The notes below the pieces were generated by a model that saw only the letters and a list, made by a program, of their open reading frames with translations, was not told the origin of the DNA and searched no databases. The position numbers and the translations under genes are program-made. DNA of 64,000 nt from Arthrobacter sp. PsM3 (GTDB lineage: Bacteria > Actinomycetota > Actinomycetes > Actinomycetales > Micrococcaceae): contig NZ_JARUXE010000005.1 of the NCBI RefSeq assembly GCF_030433895.1, forward strand, positions 1 to 64,000, in the 5' to 3' direction. Positions 26,275-35,436 of this stretch are shown here, piece by piece (the stretch's first letter is position 1; each line of letters starts with the position of its first letter).

Positions 26275-27073
26275 TTGGATAGGTGTACTTCACCCGCCGG
26301 AGGGCTTCGGGCCTTGCCCCCGCGGTTGGCGCTTCCCACGTTGTGCACTCCCTGGCCAGTGTGCGCAGGACCCGCCAGCCGTCGCGGAAGGTCTGCAGGT
26401 TAGAGACTCCGGAGATGCGGTCAAGTTCGAAGCTGGGCACTTCCGCAATGCGGAGACCTGCGCGGGCCGCCCTCACGATCAGCTCCGTCTCGATCTCGAA
26501 GCCGTCCGACTCCAATTCAAGAACCTCGAGGCATTCCCGGCGCAGTGCAATGTAGCCGTAGCAGAGGTCCGAGTAGTTGCTTCTCAGTACGGTGTTCGCC
26601 AATCCCGTCAGTACGCGGTTGCCGGTGTTCCGCAGCCAGGTCAGGTCCTCCGAACCGCCGCCGGTTACGTAGCGCGAGCCTTTGACGAAGTCGTAGTCAT
26701 GCTGGAGGGGAGATACGAACCAGCCAATTTCCTGCGGGTCCATGCTCCCGTCCGCATCGAGCATGACGATGATGTCTCCCGAAGCCGCTGCGAAGCCCGC
26801 GCGGACAGCGATGCCCTTGCCCTTGCGCGGTTCCGCCACCACCACGACGTCGACCCTGAGTGCCCGGGCCACGTCGATGGTGTGGTCGTGGGAGCGCCCG
26901 TCCACGATGACGACTTCATCCACGTAGGAAGGCATCCGTCGCAGAACCCAAGGCAAATTCATTTCTTCATTGAGTGTTGGAATTACTACGCTCACCGAAG
27001 CCCTTGGTGAGGCGGTAATTGGCTTAGACGCCAAATTGGGGACCAGATTTGGAATAGACAAAAGCCTCTCCAC
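26210..27073 (-). CDS. GT2 glycosyltransferase, polyprenyl-phosphate sugar synthase-like
   Basis: 287 aa. SVVIPTLNEEMNLPWVL, VDGRSHDHT, the EPRKGKGIAVRAGF loop and the MLDADGS motif (Asp106, Asp108) are characteristic of dolichyl/polyprenyl-phosphate mannose or glucose synthases and glucosyl-3-phosphoglycerate-like enzymes. There is no C-terminal TM pair, so it is a soluble catalytic unit. The start is GTG with no obvious ribosome binding site. It is the first gene of the long minus-strand run and could make the lipid-linked sugar donor used by the polytopic protein. Confidence 0.88.
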   Translation of the reverse strand: MERLLSIPNLVPNLASKPITASPRASVSVVIPTLNEEMNLPWVLRRMPSYVDEVVIVDGRSHDHTIDVARALRVDVVVVAEPRKGKGIAVRAGFAAASGDIIVMLDADGSMDPQEIGWFVSPLQHDYDFVKGSRYVTGGGSEDLTWLRNTGNRVLTGLANTVLRSNYSDLCYGYIALRRECLEVLELESDGFEIETELIVRAARAGLRIAEVPSFELDRISGVSNLQTFRDGWRVLRTLARECTTWEAPTAGARPEALRRVKYTYPNVRFARTPTDPQSLLTAAEEA

Positions 27074-27661
27074 TTCATGAAATCTACGGACGCATACGGC
27101 ATTGCCGTCTACGAATGAGAACCTAAAGAATGGATTCAGAGAAATCCGTCAAATTATGCTCAACCCATACCCCAGCTGCCACCGAAAGGTGGCCGTGTCT
27201 AGAGCCTAAAGTTCACCCAAAGGTGTGTCACGAGTGGCTAATACTTGGTTGTTCGTTCCACTCCATGCGTGATTCCCGTGCCTCTACTTGGGTCTTCGGG
27301 GCGGCCTACTCGGGGAATCACGAGTCATTGGCTAGCGGTGTACTCGGTCAGCGGCAATTGGGCTGTATTTCGTTGAGTTTCAGCGCTTTTCTCCCGATAC
27401 TGAAACCGTACGCCGGCGGGATGGCAAGGTCTGGTGCCGGCGTATGCCGCAGCCAAAACGCAGTTCCACGGCGGCTGCGGGGTCGGGGGGAAACGGGATC
27501 CTGGGAGCGGGTTGCACCCATGGGGCATATCGCGTATTCCATGAAAGTTCTTTCTCCGCCAGGAGAGAACGAAGAAAAACTCCAAGAAAGAGGAATACCC
27601 TTTTCACTTCTGAAGCGAGTGGCTAGCATCACCCATTCGGGAGTCATCTGCATAACTCACC
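27074..27661. promoter_or_regulatory. Long divergent non-coding region
   Basis: 588 bp with visibly lower GC than its neighbours separate the glycan run and the PKD protein gene. Open frames here show no coding character. It contains GTGATTCCC (27269-27277) pairing with GGGAATCAC (27313-27321) and two copies of CGAGTGGCTA, near 27230 and 27617. It probably carries promoters for both directions and a long 5' leader. No known riboswitch could be confirmed by eye. Confidence 0.5.
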
Positions 27662-29929
27662 ATGGAAACGGCGATGGAACTCATGAACGAATCGGCGATC
27701 AAGATGAAAAGAATAGCCCGCTGGCTTAGCCAGATAGTCGTTATGGCATTAGTTGCGGCCGGGGGGCTGCTGGGAATTTCAGGCAGCGCGTCGGCGGCCA
27801 GTGACTACGGTTATCCCAGCGTCAGCTACACCGGGGTGAGCAACCCGCCAACATCGGACAAGCCGCAGAGCAAGCTCTGGTTCAACGGCGGATCGTGGTG
27901 GGCGGACATGTGGACCACGGGCACTGGCTGGCAGATCTACCGGCTGGACGTCCCCACGAAGACCTGGGTCAGCACCGGCGTCACGAACGACACCCGCGCC
28001 AGCACCCTGGCGGACACGCTCTGGGACGGCACCCATCTCTACATCGCCTCCCACGTGGTCACCGTGTCCACCGATACATCGCCGAAGGCGTCGGTCCCGG
28101 GCCAGCCGGCCAACCTGTACCGCTACAGCTACTCCGGCGGGACGTTCACCCTGGACAGCGGCTTCCCCACCACCATCACGAACAACAGCAGCGAGTCGAT
28201 GACCATCGACCAGGACAGCACCGGGGCAATCTGGGCCACCTGGACCCAGGTCGCCGGCAATTCGACCAGCGGCTTCACCAGCACTGTTTACGTCAACGGC
28301 TCCGCGCCGGGCGGGACCAGCTGGAGCTCCCCGTTCGTGATCCCTGTCTCCAACCCGAACCCTGCTCCGGATGACATTTCGGCGGTCGTGGCCTATGGCA
28401 GCAACAAGATCGGGGTCATGTGGAGCGACCAGCTCACGGGCTCCGTCCGCTGGGCGACGCGCACCGATGGGACCAGCCCCACCGCGACGTCCTCGTGGAA
28501 AGTCCAGGACGCAGTCAAGGGCAACAAGCTCGCCGACGACCACCTGAACCTCAAGTCCCTGCAGTCCGACAGCTCCGGCAGGGTCTTCGCTGCGATCAAG
28601 ACCGGCCTCAACGACACTTCGACCAACCAGAGCCTGGCGCAGTTGCTGCTGGTGGTCTTCAAGCCCGGAACCGGCGCGTTCTCCCAGTCAACCATCGCCA
28701 CGATCGGGGACTGCGTGTCCCGCCCGCAGATCGTCCTGGATACCCAGAACAACATGGTTCACGCCTTCCACACGGCCCCCGGCACCGGCGTCAGCGGCTG
28801 CGCCTACTCCGGCATTCCCGGCGCCATCTATGAAAAAACGGCCTCCATGGACAACCCGGTGTTCGCGAGCGGCCGCGGCACACCGGTCATCCAGGACGGC
28901 TCGTCCGACAACATGAACGATGTGACCACCACCAAGCAGAGTGTGAACAGCACCACCGGCCTCGTGGTGCTGGCCAGCAACAACGCGACCAAGCGCTACT
29001 GGTTCTCCTACCGCACCCTGGGCGGGGGAACACTCCCGCCGCCGGCAGCACCGGTAGCCTCGTTCACCGCATCTCCCACCTCGGGGACTGCGCCCTTGAA
29101 CGTGGCCTTCACTGACACGTCCACGGGTTCGCCAACCTCCTGGGCCTGGGCCTTCGGGGACGGCGGGACCTCCACCACGCAGAGTCCCTCGCACAGCTAC
29201 TCCACCGCAGGCACCTATACCGCGACCCTGACTGCCACCAACGCCGGGGGCTCGACGTCGGCCAGCAAGACCATCACGGTAACCACGGGCACCACACCGC
29301 CGCCCTCGTCGGGGATCACCGCCGGCGCCTCAACCACCGCAAGTAGCACAACGGCCACCACGACCGTCACGCTGCCCAAGCCGTCCGGCACCGCTGCCGG
29401 CGATGTCCTGGTCGCATCCTTCACGGCGGACCAGAATCCGACCACGTCCGCCGTCCCGGCGGGCTGGACAGCCATCGTCAATAACCTCTCCATCAGCACC
29501 GGAGCGCGCGTATTCGCGTACTACAAGGTGGTGGGGTCCGCTGACCCGGCAAGCTATAGCTGGACGCTGAGCACCGCGGTGAAGTGGGGCGGCGGAGTCA
29601 CCGCGTACCGGGGCGTCAACAACACCACGCCTCTGGACAGCGGGGTCGCCACCGCCACGAACACGACGTACACGGCCACCAGCATCACCGCCCCCAGCAT
29701 CACGACGGCGAGCAACAACGCGATGCTGATCGGCGGCGTCGGCTTCGACAGCTCCTCACCGGCGGCCACACCCCCCAGCGGCTGGATCGAACGCTGGGAA
29801 GCCCCGGATGCACAGATCGCCGAACAGGCCGACCGGCTGCAGGCGACGGCGGGGGCCAGCGGCACGGCCACCTGGACCTTCACCGCAAAGGCCGTCTCGG
29901 TTTGGCGGACGGCACTGAAGCCGGCCTAA
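27662..29929 (+). CDS. Secreted PKD domain-containing protein
   Basis: 755 aa. A basic start (MKRIARWLSQ within the first 25 residues) precedes a hydrophobic segment ending SGSASA-ASD, a Sec signal peptide. Residues 45 to about 455 have repeated Trp/Gly-rich beta motifs (LWFNGGSWWADMW, GAIWATW, KIGVMWSD) suggesting a beta-propeller. A PKD domain follows (VASFTASPTSGTAPLNVAF ... WAFGDGG). The last 200 residues are a Thr/Ser-rich beta-sandwich module. It lacks a sortase motif, so it is probably released or loosely attached. ATG 27674 is an alternative start. It likely binds surface or environmental polysaccharide. Confidence 0.87.
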   Translation: METAMELMNESAIKMKRIARWLSQIVVMALVAAGGLLGISGSASAASDYGYPSVSYTGVSNPPTSDKPQSKLWFNGGSWWADMWTTGTGWQIYRLDVPTKTWVSTGVTNDTRASTLADTLWDGTHLYIASHVVTVSTDTSPKASVPGQPANLYRYSYSGGTFTLDSGFPTTITNNSSESMTIDQDSTGAIWATWTQVAGNSTSGFTSTVYVNGSAPGGTSWSSPFVIPVSNPNPAPDDISAVVAYGSNKIGVMWSDQLTGSVRWATRTDGTSPTATSSWKVQDAVKGNKLADDHLNLKSLQSDSSGRVFAAIKTGLNDTSTNQSLAQLLLVVFKPGTGAFSQSTIATIGDCVSRPQIVLDTQNNMVHAFHTAPGTGVSGCAYSGIPGAIYEKTASMDNPVFASGRGTPVIQDGSSDNMNDVTTTKQSVNSTTGLVVLASNNATKRYWFSYRTLGGGTLPPPAAPVASFTASPTSGTAPLNVAFTDTSTGSPTSWAWAFGDGGTSTTQSPSHSYSTAGTYTATLTATNAGGSTSASKTITVTTGTTPPPSSGITAGASTTASSTTATTTVTLPKPSGTAAGDVLVASFTADQNPTTSAVPAGWTAIVNNLSISTGARVFAYYKVVGSADPASYSWTLSTAVKWGGGVTAYRGVNNTTPLDSGVATATNTTYTATSITAPSITTASNNAMLIGGVGFDSSSPAATPPSGWIERWEAPDAQIAEQADRLQATAGASGTATWTFTAKAVSVWRTALKPA

Positions 29930-29995
29930 GCCCCGGCTGCCGGGTGCAGTTCGGCCCGGAGCCCAGGTTGCGCAAAGGACGGTGCCGGGCGGCTG

Positions 29996-30775
29996 TCAGA
30001 CCGCGGACCAGCCGCCGTCGGAGGCGAGGATCGCGCCGTTGATGTTGGTGCCGTCATCGCTGAGGAGGAAGGTGATCGAGGCGGCCAGTTGCGCCGCAGT
30101 GGCGGGGGCCGGGATATTCGCACCCATCAGCGGTCCGAGGCGCTCAGCCGCCAGCTGGGAACCCCAGGTGGCCTCGATGTTGGTGATGGTGGCGCCGGGA
30201 GCCACGGCGTTGAAGCGCAGGCCTTTGGGCCCATACATCACCGAGGAGTTCTTGGTCAGGCCGACGACGGCGTGCTTGGACGCGGTGTACGCGGCGCCGG
30301 CGGCGGAGCCCCGGAGCCCTGCCTCGGACGCGACGTTGACCACCGAACCGGAACCGGCCTCAAGCATCAGCGGCACGACGGCGCGGGTCAGGCGCATGAG
30401 GGCAGTGACGTTGATCCGGAAGACCCGCTCCCAAGTGGCGTCGTCGACCTCGTGGATCGGTGCGAAGTGGTCCATGATGCCCGCGACGTTCGCGAGCGCG
30501 TCGACACGGCCACCCGCGGCGGCGACAACGGCGGCGACGGTGTCTTCATCGGAGATGTCACCGGCCACCGTCACCAGGTTCAGGCCGGTGTTCCCGCCGG
30601 CCAGGGCGACCAGCCGCTCCGAACTCACGTCGGCGGCGATCACCTTGCCGCCCTCCCTGGCAACACGCAGGGCCGTGGCCAGGCCAATGCCTGAACCGGC
30701 ACCCGTGACAATGACCGTCTTGCCCGCGAAGCGGCCCGCGGTGATGGATTCCTGCCATGAAGCTTCGGTGCCCAT
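29996..30775 (-). CDS. SDR family oxidoreductase
   Basis: 259 aa classical short-chain dehydrogenase/reductase. The cofactor motif TGAGSGIG, ANVAG, the catalytic Ser region (VVNVASEAG) and YTASK are in place. AADVSS after the second strand suggests NAD(H) preference. The ATG at 30775 has GGAAGGA upstream, so the long open frame beyond it is not used. It is divergent from the TetR gene across a perfect palindrome, so its expression is probably controlled by that repressor and an unknown substrate or ligand. Confidence 0.93.
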   Translation of the reverse strand: MGTEASWQESITAGRFAGKTVIVTGAGSGIGLATALRVAREGGKVIAADVSSERLVALAGGNTGLNLVTVAGDISDEDTVAAVVAAAGGRVDALANVAGIMDHFAPIHEVDDATWERVFRINVTALMRLTRAVVPLMLEAGSGSVVNVASEAGLRGSAAGAAYTASKHAVVGLTKNSSVMYGPKGLRFNAVAPGATITNIEATWGSQLAAERLGPLMGANIPAPATAAQLAASITFLLSDDGTNINGAILASDGGWSAV

Positions 30776-30818
30776 GATGTCCTTCCGAAAGTTTCCAAAT
30801 GCTGACATCTGCCACCTT

Positions 30819-30835
30819 ATGACACGCTGTGTCAT
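30819..30835. promoter_or_regulatory. TetR-type operator
   Basis: ATGACAC-GCT-GTGTCAT is a perfect 7-3-7 palindrome in the 69-bp gap between the divergent SDR and TetR genes. Position and symmetry fit autoregulation and control of the SDR. Confidence 0.75.
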
Positions 30836-30844
30836 TATGAAAGG

Positions 30845-31465
30845 GTGAATACTGGTGGGATGTTCCCGCAAGACCCCAGGCCCGCTGGCACGCGTTCGGC
30901 CGGACGTCCCGCGACCATCGATCCGGACGCCATCGCCAGCCTTGCCCTGCGGCTCTTCGCCGAGAACGGCTACGAACAGACCTCCATGGCGGACATCGCC
31001 GTGGAGGCGGGGATTGGGCGCAAGAGCCTGTACCGGTATTTCTCCAGCAAGGCCGATCTCGTCTGGGGCGGCATGGAACCGGTGATCGAGGCCTCCGGGC
31101 GGGCCCTCGAAGCTGCCCGGGCGGGCCGCGAAAGCGACGGCGGCCTGATGGCCGGACTGCGGGCCGCCGCCGTCGCCGGCGTATCGGTGATCCCCGACCT
31201 CTCCGTCTCGCGCGGGCGGCTGCGCCTGATTGCCGAACATTCCGAGCTGGCCAGCCGGAGCTACGATTTGCTGGCACCCCAGCGCGAGCGGACGCGGCGA
31301 TACCTTGCCGAGCTCGGGGTTCCCGAAGGAACCGCAGGATTCCTGTCGGCGGCCTACCTGGCCGCGACTTTTGAGGCGTGGATGCAGTGGGCTGCGGGCG
31401 CGGACCCGGATCCGGTGCCCTATCTGCTGGCTGCCGTCGATGTGCTGCAGGTGCCGGGGGCCTGA
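30845..31465 (+). CDS. TetR/AcrR family transcriptional regulator
   Basis: 206 aa. The N-terminal helix-turn-helix is clear ([19 protein letters not shown], then [20 protein letters not shown] with the YRYF signature). The C-terminal helical domain would bind a ligand. The start is GTG 30845 or ATG 30860; the latter would remove five residues. It is divergent from the SDR gene with a perfect operator between them, so it most likely represses both. The C-terminal domain has no recognisable ligand clue. Confidence 0.93.
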   Translation: MNTGGMFPQDPRPAGTRSAGRPATIDPDAIASLALRLFAENGYEQTSMADIAVEAGIGRKSLYRYFSSKADLVWGGMEPVIEASGRALEAARAGRESDGGLMAGLRAAAVAGVSVIPDLSVSRGRLRLIAEHSELASRSYDLLAPQRERTRRYLAELGVPEGTAGFLSAAYLAATFEAWMQWAAGADPDPVPYLLAAVDVLQVPGA

Positions 31466-31771
31466 GCTGTGTTCCGAGGGGCTGGCCTGGTCCGCGGGCG
31501 CAGGCTGTTCCCAGGGGCCGGGCGGGTCCGCGGGCGCGAGACGTTCCGGCGGGCGACCGGCGGGCCGGGCGGGTCCGGATGAGCGGGCTGCCGGAACAAG
31601 TTTCGCTGCGCATTTACGCTGTCGCTGCGGGCAATACCGTGCGCTGCGGAATTCCGCTAGCGACAGGTATTCTTCGAAGCGCCAGCTGTTTTGCGCAGCG
31701 TCAGACGGCGGCGGCGGGAGGCGCGCCCCCGCGGTTTGACGGGCACGTCCCTAATTGACCACAGTGAGTCA
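31466..31771. other. Intergenic region with GC-rich direct repeats
   Basis: No gene is supported. GGGCCGGGCGGGTCCG occurs twice (31515-31530 and 31562-31577), and GGTCCGCGGGCGC is also duplicated nearby. A less GC-rich stretch closer to 31750 probably holds the TspO promoter. Confidence 0.6.
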
Positions 31772-32314
31772 GTGCCTGCGATCGTTGAAACCATAGTCCC
31801 GCCTCCCGTAGTTGCGGCCGACCGCCCGTGGCGGCGGCAGGTCGCGGGCCTGATCGGCTTTCTGGCAGTCTCCTGGGCTGTGTCGGTGCTGGGTTCCCTG
31901 CCGATCCGGGCGAACAGCAGCGGCTGGTACGCCCAGGCGGACAAGGCGCCGTGGACTCCCCCGGCCTGGGTCTTTGCCTCCGTTTGGCTGCTGCTCTACG
32001 CGGCCATGGCGGTGGCGGCGTGGCTCGTGTGGCGGCGGCGGGACGCCCCCCGCCGGGATCCGCTCAGGGCCTACGGCGCCCTGCTCGCCTTGAGCCTGGC
32101 GTGGCCGGTGACGTTCTTCGGCCTGTACCCGCTGCTGGGGGCCGCCGCCCTGTGGCTGGCGCTGCTCGTTATCGGAGCCCACGCCGTGACAGCGACAGCC
32201 ACCGTTCTGCACTTCGGGCCGATCAGCAGAACCGCCGGCCTGCTCATGCTGCCCTACATTTCCTGGCTGGTGTTCTCGGCGAGCCTGAACCTGTATGCGG
32301 CCGTCAACAACTGA
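31772..32314 (+). CDS. TspO/MBR family protein
   Basis: 180 aa from GTG 31772; an upstream TTG (31691) is possible but its product would begin with a long basic segment. Five TM helices are visible. The family signature is present: SLPIRANSSGWYAQADKAPWTPPAWVF (the W-Y...K-P-W-x-PP-x-W-V core) and a C-terminal WLVFSASLNLYAAVNN. TspO proteins bind tetrapyrroles and are linked to oxidative and salt stress. The protein is in the inner membrane. It stands in front of two DUF202 membrane protein genes. Confidence 0.88.
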   Translation: MPAIVETIVPPPVVAADRPWRRQVAGLIGFLAVSWAVSVLGSLPIRANSSGWYAQADKAPWTPPAWVFASVWLLLYAAMAVAAWLVWRRRDAPRRDPLRAYGALLALSLAWPVTFFGLYPLLGAAALWLALLVIGAHAVTATATVLHFGPISRTAGLLMLPYISWLVFSASLNLYAAVNN

Positions 32315-32390
32315 GGACTACAACTGAGAATCCTGGTGCGGTGGGAGCCTGGTGTGGAATCCCCCGGTGGAGTGACATCCTGTAAGCACT

Positions 32391-32921
32391 ATGACTGCAC
32401 ACGAAAAGGAACACGGCACGTCCCACAACGTCGGTGAGGCACCGGACGGCATTTCTGCGGCTGCGAGCGGCGGGGCTGCGGATACGAACGGCAACGGCGC
32501 CGGGGCAGGGTCCGGGTCGAAGGCTCCCGGTGCCGTTTCGGCCCCGGACCGGAGCCGCCGCGGAATCCTGAACCGGGCGCTGGGAGGCGGAACCGACCCT
32601 GATCCCCGGTTCACGCTTGCCAACGAGCGCACGTTCCTCGCCTGGATCCGGACCTCGCTGGCGATGGTGGCCGGCGGCATCGCCGTGGAGGCTTTCACCT
32701 CGGAACTGTTCGGCCCGGAACTCCGCAAGACCGTCGCCGTGCTGTTGCTCCTGCTCGGGTTGGTCACCGGCGGCGGCTCGTTCTTCCGCTGGCTCAACGT
32801 GGAACGGGCCATGCGGCGGCAGGAGCCGCTCCCCGCGCCGCTGCTCGCTCCGATCCTGGCCATCGGCGGAGCGCTCGTTGCCGCCGTGCTGATCGTCTTC
32901 GTCATCGGGCGTCAGGCCTAG
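32391..32921 (+). CDS. DUF202 (YidH-type) membrane protein with disordered N-terminus
   Basis: 176 aa. Residues 1-60 are a Gly/Ala-rich, probably disordered segment. The DUF202 domain follows: RFTLANERTFLAWIRTSLAMVAGGIAVEAF is the hallmark helix, then two more TM segments (VAVLLLLLGLVTGGGSFF and APILAIGGALVAAVLIVFVI). The family is the small-membrane-protein YidH group and has no firm function. No strong ribosome binding site precedes the ATG, so a leaderless transcript is possible. Two bases separate it from the second DUF202 gene. Confidence 0.85.
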   Translation: MTAHEKEHGTSHNVGEAPDGISAAASGGAADTNGNGAGAGSGSKAPGAVSAPDRSRRGILNRALGGGTDPDPRFTLANERTFLAWIRTSLAMVAGGIAVEAFTSELFGPELRKTVAVLLLLLGLVTGGGSFFRWLNVERAMRRQEPLPAPLLAPILAIGGALVAAVLIVFVIGRQA

Positions 32922-32923
32922 CC

Positions 32924-33271
32924 GTGGCGAAACCCAGGCCCGCGCCGGTGCACCAGGACCCGGGGCTCCAGCCCGAGCGTACGGACCTCGCCTGGCGGCG
33001 GACCTCCTTTACCCTGATCACGGCGGCCTGCATCTTCCTGCGCTGGGTGCCCCACTACGGCTGGTTTGCCGGCACCCTGGTGGCGGCATCGCTGGTGGTC
33101 GCCCTGGGCATCGCCCTCACGCAGCGACGCCGCTACCACCACCACGCCAGCGGCATCGGCGGAGCGGCCATGGCCGCGAATGTCCGCGGGACGGCGGCCA
33201 TCGCCGGCAGCGTTGTGGTCCTCGCCGGACTGGGAATCTTCACGGTCTTGTACCTGCCGCTGCAGCGCTAA
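32924..33271 (+). CDS. Second DUF202 membrane protein
   Basis: 115 aa with a GTG start two bases after the previous stop. LQPERTDLAWRRTSFTLITAACIFLRW is a shorter DUF202 signature, followed by two further TM helices. The pair of adjacent DUF202 genes (one long, one short) matches the common YidH/YidG-like arrangement, suggesting a hetero-oligomer in the membrane. Function unknown. The 3' end runs directly into a tandem repeat array. Confidence 0.83.
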   Translation: MAKPRPAPVHQDPGLQPERTDLAWRRTSFTLITAACIFLRWVPHYGWFAGTLVAASLVVALGIALTQRRRYHHHASGIGGAAMAANVRGTAAIAGSVVVLAGLGIFTVLYLPLQR

Positions 33272-33275
33272 CGCC

Positions 33276-33360
33276 GAGGCAGCGCTACCGAACCAACGCA
33301 GACGAGGAGGCAGCGCTACCGAGGCAACGCAGACAAGGGGGCAGCGCGCGCGGCAATGCG
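33276..33360. repeat. 31-bp tandem repeat (about 2.7 copies)
   Basis: Copies start at 33276, 33307 and about 33338. The unit begins GAGGCAGCGCTACCGA and continues with a CAACGCAGAC core; copies one and two differ at a few bases, and the third is degenerate and truncated. The array fills the convergent gap between the DUF202 gene and the GHKL ATPase gene. Confidence 0.8.
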
Positions 33361-33370
33361 GGATCGTGCA

Positions 33371-35323
33371 TCAGCCCAGGAAGGACAGGTGGATGTCGCT
33401 GCCGTACCGGCGGATGATGTCCCGCTTGGCGCTGTGGAAGGCGTCGAGGTCTCCGGCGTGCCCATGCTGTTCAATGCGGCGCCGGGCGAGTTCATCGGAG
33501 ATCACGTCCATGAAGAGCTCGGCGAGCAGCAGCCGCGCGGAATCCCGGAAGCGCCCGCGGCCGTCAACGTAAAGCCGCACGGTGGGGGCGCCGGTGTTGA
33601 TGATGACTTTGCGCTCCGCGGCGCTGTAGACGGCCCGGTCGGCGCTGTTGTGCAGGTTCCGGAACTCGTAGCCGACGAACAAATCCACGCCGTGGTCCCG
33701 GGGCACCCGGTGTGCCAGCGGGTGCTCAGCGGGGTGGCCGGCGGCCCGGATCACAGCAGCGTGCGGGGGCTGGCTTTCGCTGCGGTGGGAGGCGTGCTCG
33801 GCCACCACGATTTCACACCACGCCCAGTAGGCGCCTGCCCGGACGGTGATTTCGCCCCGCTCCCCCGGCAGCTCCCCCGTGACGGCCCACTCGATCCGCT
33901 GGATGCCCTGCAGGGCTGAGACCGGAATGGCCACTGGCGCCGGCTCAATCCGCATCGTCGCCGGCAGTCCGAGCTCAAAGGTGAGCTGTGCGCCGTCGGG
34001 CAGCAGGCCTGCATCGAGCAGCAGGGCAACGTGGAACGGGTGCCCGGGTTTCCGGTAGTAGAACGGGGTCGTGAAGCGCAGCGCGGCCGGCGGCTCCTCC
34101 TCGGCCGGGGTGGGGCCGGCGGCTTCCGGGGATGACTCGATGCCCAGACCCACGACGGCCGCCTCGCTCATGTGATGCAGCAGCCGCTCGATCATCTCGG
34201 CGGTGCGGCCGGAGGTGGTGGCCCGTTCCAGATGCGTGAGTTTCTCCTTCTCAGCCGCCACGGCGCCTCCGATCATGGCGCTGACGGCGCGGGAGAACGC
34301 TGCCACAAGCGGATCCTTGAAGTTCAGGCCCTCCCGCTCGTCGCTGATGACCGCCTTGCCGCGGCCCAGCATCTCGGTCAGCGCTGCGCAGCGGACGGAG
34401 CCGAAGAGATACTCCGTTCCCACCTGGTTCTCGTACTCGAACAGTGTGCAGTCGAGCGCCGCCATCCCGGACAGGACCACCAGGCCGTTGGTGCGTTCGT
34501 CGCCCTTGAGCGTCAGCTCCACATCCTTTGCCCGCTTCAGTGTGAGCGTGAACGGATATTCCTGCCCCTCGTGGCTGAAGCTGCCCGGTTGCTCCGGACC
34601 GAGGAGGAGGATGGCCGGGGGTTCCTCGAAGCGGACAGGTTCGCTGCCGTTGGGCCCGGCTTCCTGTGGTCCGCTGCCCGGCCGGCCCTGCCCCAGCTCC
34701 ACCGTCCGGCGGTCCAGCACCTCCCGCAGGTAGACGTTGTCCGAGAGGGACTGCAGTAGGGTGGCGTGCTGGGTGATGGTCACGTGGGGATTGTCGACGA
34801 CGATTGTCACCCGGGTGCCGCTCCCGGTGACGTCAAAGGGAATGCCGAGCCGGGCGTAGTCCTCGGGAAACGCCCGGCGGTCCTCCTCGCCGTCATCGTA
34901 GAGGTAGCCGCCGTTCTCGCCGCGGAAGACGTCGATGCGGGTGAACCGGGCGTCCTTGAGGGTCTCGATCCAGCCGTGGCCCAGGCCGAAGATGGCCTGC
35001 TTGAGGCCGCGGCCGAAGTACCCGCGGCCGTTGCCCTCGCCGCGGGAGAGGGGGCTGTGCGCGCCGCCGTAGGTGAGGATGCGGGCTGCCTCTTCGAAGG
35101 ACATGCCCTCCGCCTGGTCGGTGACCATGAGCACGGCGCCGGTGTGGTGCCGTTCGTAGCCGACCTGGACGCGGCCGGTCACCGGGAACCCGGTCTTCTC
35201 CAGCCGGGCGTAGCTGTCGTCGCTGTTGGTGATCAGCTCCACCAGCGCCTTCTCCACGGACGCGAAACGCCGGGAGTCAATCCCGATCACCCGCTGGTCC
35301 ACCTGGATTTCGGCAACCGTCAT
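33371..35323 (-). CDS. GHKL (HSP90/gyrase/MutL-type) ATPase, solitary
   Basis: 650 aa from ATG 35323 with GAGGGAG upstream; the frame is open further but reads through repeats. The Bergerat-fold ATP site is clear: N-box ALVELITNSDDSYARL (Glu and Asn), G1 box VTDQAEGMSFEE and G2 box GRGYFGRGLKQAIFGLG. A transducer-like middle follows (ISDEREGLNFKDP, Lys-containing), then a beta-rich C-terminal third that is not recognised. No kinase H-box or response regulator is present, so it is not a sensor kinase. The layout recalls MORC/paraMORC-like and defence-associated GHKL proteins, but no effector gene adjoins it. Substrate unknown. Confidence 0.82.
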   Translation of the reverse strand: MTVAEIQVDQRVIGIDSRRFASVEKALVELITNSDDSYARLEKTGFPVTGRVQVGYERHHTGAVLMVTDQAEGMSFEEAARILTYGGAHSPLSRGEGNGRGYFGRGLKQAIFGLGHGWIETLKDARFTRIDVFRGENGGYLYDDGEEDRRAFPEDYARLGIPFDVTGSGTRVTIVVDNPHVTITQHATLLQSLSDNVYLREVLDRRTVELGQGRPGSGPQEAGPNGSEPVRFEEPPAILLLGPEQPGSFSHEGQEYPFTLTLKRAKDVELTLKGDERTNGLVVLSGMAALDCTLFEYENQVGTEYLFGSVRCAALTEMLGRGKAVISDEREGLNFKDPLVAAFSRAVSAMIGGAVAAEKEKLTHLERATTSGRTAEMIERLLHHMSEAAVVGLGIESSPEAAGPTPAEEEPPAALRFTTPFYYRKPGHPFHVALLLDAGLLPDGAQLTFELGLPATMRIEPAPVAIPVSALQGIQRIEWAVTGELPGERGEITVRAGAYWAWCEIVVAEHASHRSESQPPHAAVIRAAGHPAEHPLAHRVPRDHGVDLFVGYEFRNLHNSADRAVYSAAERKVIINTGAPTVRLYVDGRGRFRDSARLLLAELFMDVISDELARRRIEQHGHAGDLDAFHSAKRDIIRRYGSDIHLSFLG

Positions 35324-35436
35324 GGCGTCTCCCTCACTCGCAACCCCGCTGTTGCACCAGCTATCGGCGCCGGACGGGTGCCGATAGCTGGAGCCTAGCA
35401 GTTTGGTGCTTCGTGGCGCGGGGTGCAGGATCTGCC

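Noticed and set aside
27460..27540. Possible cyclic-di-AMP (ydaO-type) riboswitch upstream of the PKD protein
   Set aside because: A few G-rich and GGGAGC-like words are present, but the conserved core order could not be reproduced by eye. A covariance-model search with a significant hit would be needed.
27130..27729. 199-codon frame in the long divergent region
   Set aside because: Its composition is not coding-like, it overlaps the PKD protein start, and it has no ribosome binding site or family match.
33276..33360. CRISPR array
   Set aside because: The repeats are contiguous with no unique spacers, and no cas genes are in the window.
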